Source of the DNA: JARFQH01 sp041299015
GTDB taxonomy: Bacteria; Desulfobacterota; Desulfobacteria; Desulfobacterales; SG8-13
NCBI GenBank assembly: GCA_041299015.1
Contig: JBFYWB010000084.1
Span: 1-64,000, forward strand
Direction: 5' to 3'
DNA: 64,000 nucleotides
Positions 1-7,071 of the stretch are shown here, one piece after another. Made by a program: the position numbers and the translations under genes. Position 1 is the first letter of the stretch. The number at the start of each line of letters is the position of its first letter. Below the pieces are notes generated by a model. It did not search any database. It was not told the DNA's origin and saw nothing but the letters and a program-made list of their open reading frames with translations.

Positions 1-332
1 TGGAGATTTTTTTCACCCATTTTGGAGCAGTAGAGCGGTTTGTCCTCGCCGATGCGGTGCATGACGCGCGCGAGACTGCCGGAATGATCCATTTCGGTGT
101 GGTTGCTGATAACCAGATCGATTTTTTTCGGATCGACAACCTTGGCAATGGTGTCAAGGAGTTGATCGGAAAACTGGCTTTTGACCGTATCGATCAGCGT
201 TATCTTTTCGTCCACGACCAGAAAGGAATTGTAGCTCGTTCCAAACGGCGTCGAGTATCCGTGAAAGTCACTGATATTCCAATCATTGACGCCCACATCG
301 TAAATACCTTGTGCGATTTCGATCGGTTTCAT
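1..332 (-). CDS. A-type flavoprotein / rubredoxin:oxygen (or NO) oxidoreductase, N-terminal part
   Basis: Only the first 110 residues lie in the window; the rest runs off the left edge. The visible part is the start of the metallo-beta-lactamase-like diiron domain of the FprA/ROO/flavorubredoxin family. The HTEMDHSG motif at about residues 79-86 carries the H-x-E-x-D-H diiron ligands. The family reduces O2 to water or NO to N2O in the cytoplasm with electrons from rubredoxin. The ATG is preceded by GAGGAAGGTG. It is the last gene of a leftward set whose previous gene is rubredoxin, its usual electron donor, which supports the role. Whether O2 or NO is the physiological substrate cannot be told from this fragment. 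Confidence 0.9.
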   Translation of the reverse strand, partial: MKPIEIAQGIYDVGVNDWNISDFHGYSTPFGTSYNSFLVVDEKITLIDTVKSQFSDQLLDTIAKVVDPKKIDLVISNHTEMDHSGSLARVMHRIGEDKPLYCSKMGEKNL

Positions 333-495
333 TTCACCTTCCTCAAGCAATGGTTGGCGGGTCGTCCGTGTTGCGGGTGCGGCCGAACATCCGAACAAAT
401 GATGCCCTTTTCGGCATTACCACAAGGCAATGCCGAAAAGGGCATTCTAAACTTTTGCTGAAACAAGGTTTTGTCAACCGGCTACGGATCTGTCG

Positions 496-654
496 CTATT
501 CTTTTTCAAAATCATCTTTGCCCGCTCCGCAGACCGGGCAGACCCAATCGTCGGGGAGGTCGCCAAATTTAGTTCCGGTGGCCACACCGTTGTCAGGATC
601 ACCCAGTGCCGGATCGTAAACATAACCGCAAACCGTACATACGTATTTGTCCAT
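496..654 (-). CDS. rubredoxin
   Basis: A 52-residue protein with the two knuckles of rubredoxin, CTVCG near residues 6-10 and CPVCGAGKDDFE near residues 39-50, which bind one iron through four cysteines. Length and spacing are typical of anaerobic rubredoxins. It is a soluble one-electron carrier, here most likely donating to the A-type flavoprotein encoded 163 bases downstream and possibly to the superoxide reductase upstream. The start has a good AGGAGG site 8 bases before the ATG. A longer reading in another frame overlaps it, but that product lacks any family signature. The identification is secure; the pairing with the flavoprotein is inferred from order. Confidence 0.95.
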   Translation of the reverse strand: MDKYVCTVCGYVYDPALGDPDNGVATGTKFGDLPDDWVCPVCGAGKDDFEKE

Positions 655-693
655 GCTTTCATACCTCCTTATGTTGATTGTCAGTTGCCACTT

Positions 694-1671
694 TCACGCT
701 ATCTGAAATTCTTGAACGAGTTGTTTGACGCTGTTATCGATTTGGTCGCGGAGCTTGCGCATGGTATCCAGGGTCTGTCCGGACGGATCGGGCAGGTCCC
801 AATCCAGCACCCGGGCGCCCGGAACCTGCGGGCAGGCCTCACCGCACCCCATGGTGACGATGATTTGCGGCGGACCGTTTTCCAGAGCGGCTTCGATCGA
901 TCGGGGCACGCGGAAAGCCATGTCGATGCCCTTCTCCTGCATCACCGCGACCATTATCGGATTGACGCCACCGGCCGGTTGGCTGCCGCCGATGGCCACG
1001 TCGAGGCGATCTCCGGCATAATGCTGGGCGAAGGCACCAGCCATCTGACTGCGGCAGGCGTTTTCCCGACAGGCGAAGAGAACTTTTGGGCGGCTCGCCA
1101 ACGGTTCCAGCAGGTGCCGGACCGCTTGCTTGACATCTTCACGCACCGTCGGATGATTCTGCATGTCTTTGGGCCCTTCGATACCGGGATAAGTCAAACT
1201 GCCGGTAAACTCGGCACCGGCGGCATCGAAAAAATACTGGGCGGTCAGCTTCATGCCCTCGAAAAGATTCCGCCCCCGGGTGGCACCGGCCGCCAACAGA
1301 AAGCCACGCCGGTATTGTCGTGCCGGATCGGCCAACTTCAACCGGTATTTGCGTGCCCAGAGGGTCTGGCAGCGATCGATCAGCGCTTTCAACTGGGCCG
1401 TCACGTTGTAAAAAAATACGGGACTGGCCAACAGGATGACATCGGCTTCACGTAGCAATGCGTAAATGCCGTGCTTCATGTCGTCATCGATGGGGCAGAA
1501 CCCCTTTTTCTCACAGACGACAAGTTCTTTACACGGGACGATGTTGCGGCTGGCGACCTCGATTGTATGTGTCCTAGCCCCCAGTCGTGCAGCTTCATCC
1601 AGCAGTGTCGACAGGAGAAATTGGGTGTTACCCTTTTTCCGCGGACTGCCCTGCAAGCCTAAAACCAGCAT
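694..1671 (-). CDS. NAD(P)H-dependent flavin oxidoreductase fused to low-molecular-weight phosphatase/arsenate reductase domain
   Basis: A 325-residue two-domain protein. Residues 1-185 are a flavodoxin-fold FMN-reductase domain with the phosphate-binding GSPRKKGNT near residue 8, the SPVFFYN segment near 83 and three cysteines (47, 53, 59) like those of iron-sulfur flavoproteins. Residues 195-320 are a low-molecular-weight phosphatase/ArsC domain with the P-loop CRENACR (C201 to R207), a GCGEAC pair of extra cysteines (276, 280) as in redox-cycling arsenate reductases, and the DPSG acid loop. The fusion could supply electrons to the ArsC site internally. The ATG at 1671 has GGAC 9 bases upstream; a TTG 33 bases earlier has no good site. 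It sits inside an oxygen-defence operon. Arsenate reduction is inferred, not shown. Confidence 0.85.
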   Translation of the reverse strand: MLVLGLQGSPRKKGNTQFLLSTLLDEAARLGARTHTIEVASRNIVPCKELVVCEKKGFCPIDDDMKHGIYALLREADVILLASPVFFYNVTAQLKALIDRCQTLWARKYRLKLADPARQYRRGFLLAAGATRGRNLFEGMKLTAQYFFDAAGAEFTGSLTYPGIEGPKDMQNHPTVREDVKQAVRHLLEPLASRPKVLFACRENACRSQMAGAFAQHYAGDRLDVAIGGSQPAGGVNPIMVAVMQEKGIDMAFRVPRSIEAALENGPPQIIVTMGCGEACPQVPGARVLDWDLPDPSGQTLDTMRKLRDQIDNSVKQLVQEFQIA

Positions 1672-1755
1672 GTTTTTTCGTCCTACAGGACCGGCATTCG
1701 TCAACCGACCATTTTTTTCGACATCGTCAGAAAGTGCAACTTCGCCGTGCGGGCC

Positions 1756-1962
1756 TTACGAGGGTTCCGTCGTGCCGGCGCCCCCCTCCAACGTACACTG
1801 TGTAAAATCAATTTCCTTACCGCATTTGGTGCACTTGTGCGTCCGGGAGAACTCGTCGGAAAAGATTTCCTTTTCGGCGCCGCACTCGGGGCACTTGCAC
1901 ATGAACGACTTGAGGTTTTTAAAATTCGTAAAACCCGGACAATGCTGAGGTGTGGTAGGCAT
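1756..1962 (-). CDS. small zinc-ribbon protein
   Basis: A 68-residue protein with two CxxC knuckles, CPECG near residue 24 and CTKCG near 44, making a classic zinc or iron ribbon, plus single cysteines at residues 8, 22 and 56. There is no signal peptide or membrane segment. The ATG is preceded by AGGAGAT at good spacing. It lies in the leftward operon with superoxide reductase, flavodoxin and rubredoxin, so a role in redox or metal handling is likely. Similar short ribbon proteins occur in Desulfobacterota but I know of no assigned function. The protein is almost certainly real given its codon use and ribosome site; its role is unknown. Confidence 0.8.
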   Translation of the reverse strand: MPTTPQHCPGFTNFKNLKSFMCKCPECGAEKEIFSDEFSRTHKCTKCGKEIDFTQCTLEGGAGTTEPS

Positions 1963-1993
1963 AGCGATCTCCTTTCAGTTTTGCTTGGCTCGA

Positions 1994-2434
1994 TCAAGAG
2001 GACTTCATCATTTTAGCGACTTGACGCCCATACTCCTGGGCCATCTGCAGACCACCGCCGAGTGCGCTGGATTTGAGCATCAGCGGCTCTTTGGCCATCT
2101 TCATTTTAAAGATGTTTTCCATGGTTCCGTAAATCCGTCCCGGCGCCTCGCCGCTCCAACCGAAGGCACCGAAGGCCGCGCCGACCTTGCCCTCGAGTTG
2201 GGCTTTTTCCGCCAGAAACAGAAGCGTCTTCATGCCCTGCATCATATCGCCGTGGTAGGTTGCCGAGCCGAAGACATAGGCATCATAGCCGTCGAGATCG
2301 GCGGCTTTTTTGATTTCCTTATCACTGGCCAGCGCGGCCTCATGACCGGCGATCCGGATCCCTTCCGCAATCAGCTCGCCTATTTTCTGGGTCTCACCGG
2401 TGCGCGTGGAATACACTACGAGTGCCTTCGCCAT
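1994..2434 (-). CDS. flavodoxin
   Basis: A 146-residue single-domain flavodoxin. The N-terminal STRTGETQ loop (residues 9-16) binds the FMN phosphate, GSATYHGDM near residue 56 forms the first flavin-stacking loop, and GAFGWSGEAPGRI near residue 89 forms the second. It is a cytoplasmic one-electron carrier. In this operon it probably links reductases to superoxide reductase or the A-type flavoprotein, alongside rubredoxin. The gene is 14 bases upstream of the next small rubredoxin-like gene, in the same direction, so co-transcription is very likely. It belongs to the short-chain flavodoxin class and is close to the flavodoxin domain of A-type flavoproteins in its loop sequence. Confidence 0.9.
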   Translation of the reverse strand: MAKALVVYSTRTGETQKIGELIAEGIRIAGHEAALASDKEIKKAADLDGYDAYVFGSATYHGDMMQGMKTLLFLAEKAQLEGKVGAAFGAFGWSGEAPGRIYGTMENIFKMKMAKEPLMLKSSALGGGLQMAQEYGRQVAKMMKSS

Positions 2435-2448
2435 GTCCGCATCTCCTT

Positions 2449-2604
2449 CTACTTGATCCGTTTATCGACCCCTTCCGCATCGCAGTCAGGCGTGTAACAG
2501 GTGTTGTCTAAAAATTCGCATTTCTCTTTACAGGAGGGGCATGTGTCCGGCGGTGTATCGGCCTCGAAAGTATACCCGCACTTGTGGCATTTCCAACTTG
2601 GCAT
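2449..2604 (-). CDS. rubredoxin-like (rubrerythrin C-terminal type) protein
   Basis: A 51-residue protein opening with MPSWKCHKCGYTF and continuing with CPSCKEKCEF, the CxxC pair of the rubredoxin-like domain found at the C-terminus of rubrerythrins, followed by an extra Cys-rich tail (CYTPDCDAEG). It should bind one iron or zinc. The ATG has a near-perfect AAAGGAGGTG site 6 bases upstream, which decides the start against a longer reading that begins at 2706. It is encoded between superoxide reductase and flavodoxin and probably acts as their electron carrier. The C-terminal cysteines beyond the standard fold are unusual and could bind a second metal. Confidence 0.85.
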   Translation of the reverse strand: MPSWKCHKCGYTFEADTPPDTCPSCKEKCEFLDNTCYTPDCDAEGVDKRIK

Positions 2605-2720
2605 GGCGTTCACCTCCTTTAAGGGCATTCTGATATCCGTTGGTGATGATTTTCGTCGGCAACGGCAAGCGCGGTGACCGCCTTTCTGTCGCCGAGTTGC
2701 TGACATCTCGAAGCGGTTGA

Positions 2721-3095
2721 CTATGCTTTCCAGAGCCCGTGCAGATTGCAGTACTCCCTGGCCGTCACAGCGGCGGCATCGATCGCGAAAATCGCCTCAG
2801 GCGTCTGCCCCGGCTTTAGGAACTGTCGGTAGGCTTTACCGTCGGCGATCAGCTCCACCCACTCGATGTAGTGTTTTTCTTCCATGGGGTGGGCCACACT
2901 GCCGACTTTGACCTTGTATCCGCCGTCGACCTTCTCGGTGACCGGTACGTGTTTTTCCTTGGCCGCATCAACCGTGTTTTCCGTCATGAGCGCCATCGGT
3001 TTCCCGCAGCACACCAGTTCACCGGCCCCGCCGTGAAGAACCTCGACGATGTTTCCGCATACCCCACATTTGTAAACCTGTAGTTGTTCCGCCAT
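2721..3095 (-). CDS. dfx: desulfoferrodoxin (superoxide reductase)
   Basis: A 124-residue two-iron superoxide reductase. The N-terminal desulforedoxin domain has CGVCG near residue 10 and the CC pair near residue 29. The C-terminal catalytic domain has HPMEEKHYIEW, which supplies the His ligands and the catalytic Glu/Lys region, and CNLHGLW at the end with the Cys and His ligands of center II. It reduces superoxide to peroxide without making oxygen, in the cytoplasm. The start is set by AAAGGAGGAAG before the ATG at 3095; an ATG 18 bases earlier lacks a site. It is the first gene of the leftward oxygen-defence operon. Confidence 0.97.
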   Translation of the reverse strand: MAEQLQVYKCGVCGNIVEVLHGGAGELVCCGKPMALMTENTVDAAKEKHVPVTEKVDGGYKVKVGSVAHPMEEKHYIEWVELIADGKAYRQFLKPGQTPEAIFAIDAAAVTAREYCNLHGLWKA

Positions 3096-3498
3096 GTTCT
3101 TCCTCCTTTGCATGGATTGAGGTTGTCAATAAGCGCCCGCGGTTGCAAGGGGCGATTGGTCCGCACGTTATCCGGGCTCAAGAAATTCTTAATTGTCATA
3201 TTTCAATGGCACTGTAAACACAAAATTGCTGGCCATTGCTGATTCGTGCGTCGCTGGCCGGTGCCCCAAAATCAGCGCTGGGCGCTTTACACCAAGATGT
3301 GAACCGCTCACGGTGGTTTCTATTTTCAATACGCTGGTCGGCAACCTGATGGGACAATCGGACAGGGGCGCAGACAGGCAGTGTTCCGAAAACACGGCTG
3401 CTACGAAGAGACCCCGCGATGTCCGGAACCGATCCGATCGGATGCAGGACGCTTCGAGGCGTCGCGGGCTCGATCCCGGAAAACCGCGGATCAGCGGA
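3096..3498. other. intergenic region upstream of the dfx operon
   Basis: About 400 bases with no supported gene. Open frames occur on both strands but none has a ribosome site or family signature. The first 110 bases upstream of dfx are AT-rich (around 3180-3215) and are the likely place for the dfx promoter, although I could not fix convincing -35/-10 boxes. The remainder may contain the 3' end signals of the leftward ferredoxin gene; no clear terminator is visible. Confidence 0.5.
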
Positions 3499-4245
3499 TC
3501 ATTGGACGGCCGAATCCCGATTCAGAATGACCCCCTTGGTACTGACCACAACCTCATGAATGGGAACGACTTGGCCGGAGGCCGCGAGGCCTTTTTTGAC
3601 GATCATGGGCAGAGTGGAACAGCAAGGGACTTCCATCACGACGATGGTGACCCGTTTGATGCCGGCCGTTCGAAAGATCCGGGCGAACTTGTCGATATAG
3701 CTTTCGGTGTCGTCGAATTTCGGGCAGCCGATCATGACGGCTTTGCCCTCGAGAAAATCGCGGTGTAGGGTCGGGAAAGCCACCGGCACGCAGTCCGCAA
3801 GAACCAGAAGGTCGGCGCCTTTCAAGAAGGGCGCGCTCGACGGCACCAGATGGATCTGCACCGGCCAGTGCATCAGGGCGGATGGGCCTTTCGCCCCGGC
3901 CGGCGCGGGGTGCGGACCCTTGGGCGCCCCCGGCTGGTCGAACCGCTGGATGCGTGCCGAAGGGCAGCCGCCGGCGATCAAGCCATTCGGCCGTTTCTCC
4001 TTCTCGGCCAGGAATTTTTCAACCGCCTCTTCGTCAAACTCCTCGGCCTCGCGCTCGATAATTTTCAAGGCCCCCTTAGGGCATTCGCCGAGACAGGCGC
4101 CCAAGCCGTCACACAGGTTTTCGGACACCACTCTCACCTTGCCGTCCACAAGCTCGAGAGAACCTTCGGCGCAGGCCGGAACACACTGTCCGCAACCGTC
4201 ACATTTTTCTTCGTTGATCTGTATGATTTTACGTTTGACTTTCAT
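3499..4245 (-). CDS. 2x[4Fe-4S] ferredoxin-domain protein linked to hcp
   Basis: A 248-residue protein. Residues 10-65 form two [4Fe-4S] cluster motifs, CDGCGQCVPAC near residue 15 and CDGLGACLGECP near residue 45. The remaining 170 residues form a less familiar domain containing CPKF and the segment MEVPCCSTLP, with additional cysteines that may bind a metal or cofactor. There is no signal peptide. It is downstream of hcp and the HD-like gene in the same direction; related proteins occur beside hcp in other sulfate reducers, so it may deliver electrons to the hybrid-cluster protein. The function of the C-terminal domain is unknown. The gene lies 175 bases after the preceding gene, so it may have its own promoter. 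Confidence 0.85.
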   Translation of the reverse strand: MKVKRKIIQINEEKCDGCGQCVPACAEGSLELVDGKVRVVSENLCDGLGACLGECPKGALKIIEREAEEFDEEAVEKFLAEKEKRPNGLIAGGCPSARIQRFDQPGAPKGPHPAPAGAKGPSALMHWPVQIHLVPSSAPFLKGADLLVLADCVPVAFPTLHRDFLEGKAVMIGCPKFDDTESYIDKFARIFRTAGIKRVTIVVMEVPCCSTLPMIVKKGLAASGQVVPIHEVVVSTKGVILNRDSAVQ

Positions 4246-4420
4246 GGGTTACCCTCTCTATCGACCATACTGAAATGATCCTTCTTCCGCATTCTCTGTT
4301 TCAATTACACCGAAGGCGTGACCAATGGCGTCGGGCGGGTGTGCGGATTCTGCTTGTGCAGCTGGCACAAGGCCACCTCCGTGCTATTGGTCTGATTTTT
4401 TCCATGCCCTCTTGAACACG

Positions 4421-5149
4421 CTATCGAAGCAAAACCGTGCGCGCCTCGTCCTTGCCCGCTGCGGTCAGCAGCTTTGCTTCGATCCGGTCGGAGAGTTGAC
4501 CGTGATCCAACGGCTGCGACTTGAGACGTTCTTCCATCTGGGCCACCCAGTCCGCATCGTAAACAATCTTGAGATCCGGTGGTGCGTCTGCAGCCGGGAC
4601 ACGATGGTGACCGACAATGGTGCAAACGGCATCGACGAGCGGATCTTTCGCTTGCAATGCGGTGAGAATCGCCCGAGCAACCGCCGGACTTTCCTGCTCC
4701 AAATGCTCTTCCGAAGTGTCCCCGTATTTTTGCAGGGCCTGCGGCGCGCCGATATCCCGCAGATAGGCCGCGCAAAGCACGACCGGAAGCGTAGCGCGCG
4801 CTTTTCCGGCAATGCGCTCGGCATAACGCGCCCGCCGCGTGGCCTGGCCGATCCGTTTGAAATCACGCTTAAAAATGCGTTTCATCGCGACCGCCACCCG
4901 ATCCTTGAGCAGGTCCTCCTTTTGCGCTAGTACTTCCTCGGGAAGCGTTCCCAGGCATTGTTCGGCATACGGGCAGTAAGCCGCACAACCAAAGTCCATA
5001 TGGGGATTCACAAAACGGTGACCGCAATGGCTGCATTTGCGAGAGGTGTCATCCTTGAAGAATTCCACCGGTCGGTCGCAGTTCGGACAGTTCACCTCAA
5101 AGATGGCACCCGGCTTCCAGTAGAGTGTATCCTGACCCGGACATTTCAT
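4421..5149 (-). CDS. zinc-ribbon plus HD-like domain protein downstream of hcp
   Basis: A 242-residue protein. The N-terminus carries a ribbon (CPNCD near residue 21, CSHCG near residue 39) followed by three spaced cysteines (FGCAAYCPYAEQC near residues 54-66) that could bind a cluster. The rest resembles the HD phosphohydrolase fold, with AAYLRDIG near residue 128, GHHRVP near 180 and YDADW near 198. The normal HD doublet (LHDIG) has become R-D, so the metal site may be altered or inactive. It follows hcp by 87 bases and shares its direction, suggesting an accessory role in nitrosative-stress response. The assignment to the HD family is moderately sure; its activity is unknown. Confidence 0.75.
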   Translation of the reverse strand: MKCPGQDTLYWKPGAIFEVNCPNCDRPVEFFKDDTSRKCSHCGHRFVNPHMDFGCAAYCPYAEQCLGTLPEEVLAQKEDLLKDRVAVAMKRIFKRDFKRIGQATRRARYAERIAGKARATLPVVLCAAYLRDIGAPQALQKYGDTSEEHLEQESPAVARAILTALQAKDPLVDAVCTIVGHHRVPAADAPPDLKIVYDADWVAQMEERLKSQPLDHGQLSDRIEAKLLTAAGKDEARTVLLR

Positions 5150-5184
5150 GGCGGCTTTCCCCCTTTAGATCGTCGTGTGGTTTG

Positions 5185-5224
5185 GGGGCATTCCGGATTT
5201 CAGCAACAACGTCCGGAACGCCCC
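5185..5224 (-). repeat. inverted repeat just after hcp
   Basis: Arms of 13 bases (5185-5197 and 5212-5224) match at 12 of 13 positions, with the mismatch able to pair as G-U in the RNA, around a 14-base loop. It begins 13 bases after the hcp stop codon and has no T-run, so it is more likely an mRNA-stabilising or processing hairpin that keeps hcp message above the downstream genes than a full terminator. Confidence 0.6.
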
Positions 5225-5236
5225 TGCCGTGATGGT

Positions 5237-6862
5237 TTAGCCGAGGATCGCCTTCAGATCTTCGTCGGGCGTTTTGATCGGCATGATGTTGAAGTTTTTA
5301 ACCAGTACATCCAATACGTTGGGAGACACAAAAGCCGGCAGGCTCGGTCCGAGCCGGATGTCCTTGATCCCGAGGTACAGCAGGGTCAGAAGGATGGCGC
5401 AGGCTTTCTGTTCGTACCAGGACAGAATCATCGACAGCGGAAGGTCATTGACGCCGACATCGAACGCCTTTGACAGCGCCACGGCAATCTGAACCGCCGA
5501 ATAGGCATCGTTGCACTGCCCGATATCCAAAAGACGCGGAATCCCGCCGATGTCACCGAGCTGTTTGTCGAAAAAGCGGAATTTACCGCAAGCCAAGGTC
5601 ATCACCACGCAGTCCTGGGGCACCTTTTCGACAAATTCGGTATAGTAGCTGCGGCCGGGTTTGGCGCCGTCGCAGCCGCCCACCAAAAAGAAGTGGCGAA
5701 TCGCCTTGCTCTTTACCGCCGCGATGATCTTGTCGGCCACGCCCATGACCGCGTTGTGGCCGAAGCCCGTCAGCACGCTCTGCGTTTCGACATCTTCGGG
5801 GAACCCCGGCATTTCGAGCGTCTTTTGGATGACAGGGGTAAAATCCTTGGAGACATGCGTCACCCCCGGCCAACCGACCAGACCGGTGGTAAAGATGTTG
5901 TCTTTGTATGACTCCTGCGGTCGCTGAATGCAGTTGGTGGTCATCAGAATAGCCCCGGGAAATTTGGCGAATTCCTTGGCCTGGTTCTGCCAGGCCGTCC
6001 CGTAGTGCCCGAAGAAGTGCGGGTATTTCTTCAATCCGGGGTAGCCGTGGCAGGGCAGCATTTCACCGTGGGTGTATATGTTGATGCCTTGGCCTTCGGT
6101 CTGCTGCAAAAGCAGCTCCAGGTCTTTGAGATCGTGCCCGGAAACGAGAATCGCCTTGCCTTTTTTCGCGCCCAGCGGGACCGGGGTGGGAACCGGGTGG
6201 CCGTAGGTTCCGGTATTGCCGGCATCCAGAAGCTCCATGGCCCGCAGGTTGATCTCACCGCATTTCAACGCCAGGCCGACCAGTTCTTCGACACCGAGGG
6301 AGCCGTCCAGGGTGGCCGCCAGAGCTTCGTGCATGAAAGCGTACACCCGTTCGTCCTCCTGACCCAGGATGGCGGCATGGTCGGCGTAGGCGACCGCGCC
6401 CTTGAGCCCGTAAACCAGAAGTTCCCTGAGTGACAGAATGTCGGGATTGATGTCCGGGTCCGACTTGACACCGACTTTTTCACCCTGCCTCACCATTGCC
6501 TCCATTGAGCTTTCCGGCTTGAAAACGGCCGGACCTTCCGTGAAACCGGTTTTTCCGCCGGCCGACCGCACCTTTTCCTTGAGGGCTTCCCGCTGTTTGA
6601 CGGTTTCATTGATCAGCTCGACGAAGCGGGCCGGATCGAAATCGACGTTGGTGAGGGTCGAAAAAAGTGCCTTGGAGGTAAACCTGTCGACCTCAGGGTC
6701 ACTGACCCCGACCCTGCGACCTTCAACCGCATACTGTGAGAGGCCTTTCACGGCATAGACCAACAGGTCCTGAAGGGCCGCAACTTCGGGTTGCTTGCCG
6801 CATACGCCGATCTTCGTACAACCTTCGCCTTTTGACGTCTGTTCACACTGAAAACAAAACAT
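5237..6862 (-). CDS. hcp: hybrid-cluster protein (hydroxylamine reductase), class I
   Basis: A 541-residue cytoplasmic Hcp. The N-terminal cysteines at 3, 6, 15 and 21 (C-x2-C-x8-C-x5-C) are the spacing of the strict-anaerobe class and bind the [4Fe-4S] cluster. Hybrid-cluster ligands can be followed through the C-terminal half: GHDLKDLE, THGEMLPCHGYP, LVGGCDGA, LACGKFRF, IGQCNDAY and WYEQKACAILL. The family acts as a high-affinity NO reductase and hydroxylamine reductase, protecting against nitrosative stress. It is transcribed away from the HcpR-type regulator gene, with a TTGAC-N4-GTCAA operator positioned for activation. No separate hcr reductase is present nearby; the iron-sulfur protein two genes downstream may fill that role. 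Confidence 0.97.
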   Translation of the reverse strand: MFCFQCEQTSKGEGCTKIGVCGKQPEVAALQDLLVYAVKGLSQYAVEGRRVGVSDPEVDRFTSKALFSTLTNVDFDPARFVELINETVKQREALKEKVRSAGGKTGFTEGPAVFKPESSMEAMVRQGEKVGVKSDPDINPDILSLRELLVYGLKGAVAYADHAAILGQEDERVYAFMHEALAATLDGSLGVEELVGLALKCGEINLRAMELLDAGNTGTYGHPVPTPVPLGAKKGKAILVSGHDLKDLELLLQQTEGQGINIYTHGEMLPCHGYPGLKKYPHFFGHYGTAWQNQAKEFAKFPGAILMTTNCIQRPQESYKDNIFTTGLVGWPGVTHVSKDFTPVIQKTLEMPGFPEDVETQSVLTGFGHNAVMGVADKIIAAVKSKAIRHFFLVGGCDGAKPGRSYYTEFVEKVPQDCVVMTLACGKFRFFDKQLGDIGGIPRLLDIGQCNDAYSAVQIAVALSKAFDVGVNDLPLSMILSWYEQKACAILLTLLYLGIKDIRLGPSLPAFVSPNVLDVLVKNFNIMPIKTPDEDLKAILG

Positions 6863-6927
6863 GATCGTTCTCCTTTTCTTGGGGTTAAAAAAATCGAACA
6901 GGCTTTCACCGCTGATTATTTAAGAAC

Positions 6928-6933
6928 AACATA
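6928..6933 (-). promoter_or_regulatory. candidate -10 box of hcp (TATGTT)
   Basis: Read on the minus strand this is TATGTT. Counting 41.5 bases from the centre of the operator at 6956-6969, the usual position of a CRP/FNR-type activator, places the transcription start near 6921 and the -10 box exactly here. No matching -35 box is expected in this class of activated promoter. The position is inferred. Confidence 0.45.
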
Positions 6934-6955
6934 TACATTGGCATAAGACCATGCA

Positions 6956-6969
6956 TTGACTTAAGTCAA
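6956..6969. promoter_or_regulatory. HcpR-type operator 1 (hcp side)
   Basis: A perfect 14-bp palindrome, TTGACTTAAGTCAA, of the TTGAC-N4-GTCAA form recognised by HcpR-like CRP/FNR regulators. It lies 94 bases upstream of the hcp start codon in the hcp-hcpR spacer. Its distance from the candidate hcp -10 box fits class II activation. Confidence 0.8.
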
Positions 6970-7026
6970 CCAATCGTATTTTTGCGTCGGTGAATCGATT
7001 TTTATATCAGCCGACGGTGATAGGCA

Positions 7027-7040
7027 TTGACATAGGTCAA
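7027..7040. promoter_or_regulatory. HcpR-type operator 2 (hcpR side)
   Basis: TTGACATAGGTCAA, the same TTGAC-N4-GTCAA pattern, 71 bases from the first site centre to centre and ending 31 bases before the hcpR ATG. Its left half also reads as a -35 box (TTGACA) with TATGTC 18 bases later, so bound regulator would cover the promoter. This suggests autorepression of hcpR. Confidence 0.7.
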
Positions 7041-7071
7041 AAACCGGTGGTATGTCCCAAAACGAGTGTTT

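Noticed and set aside
3193..3768. 191-codon plus-strand frame between dfx and the ferredoxin gene
   Set aside because: Half of it lies over the antisense of the ferredoxin-domain gene, it has no ribosome site, and it matches no family.
4305..4775. Minus-strand frame overlapping the HD-like gene and extending past its stop
   Set aside because: Arg/Ser/Gly-rich product without motifs; the other frame has ribbon cysteines and HD-fold segments and a good start.
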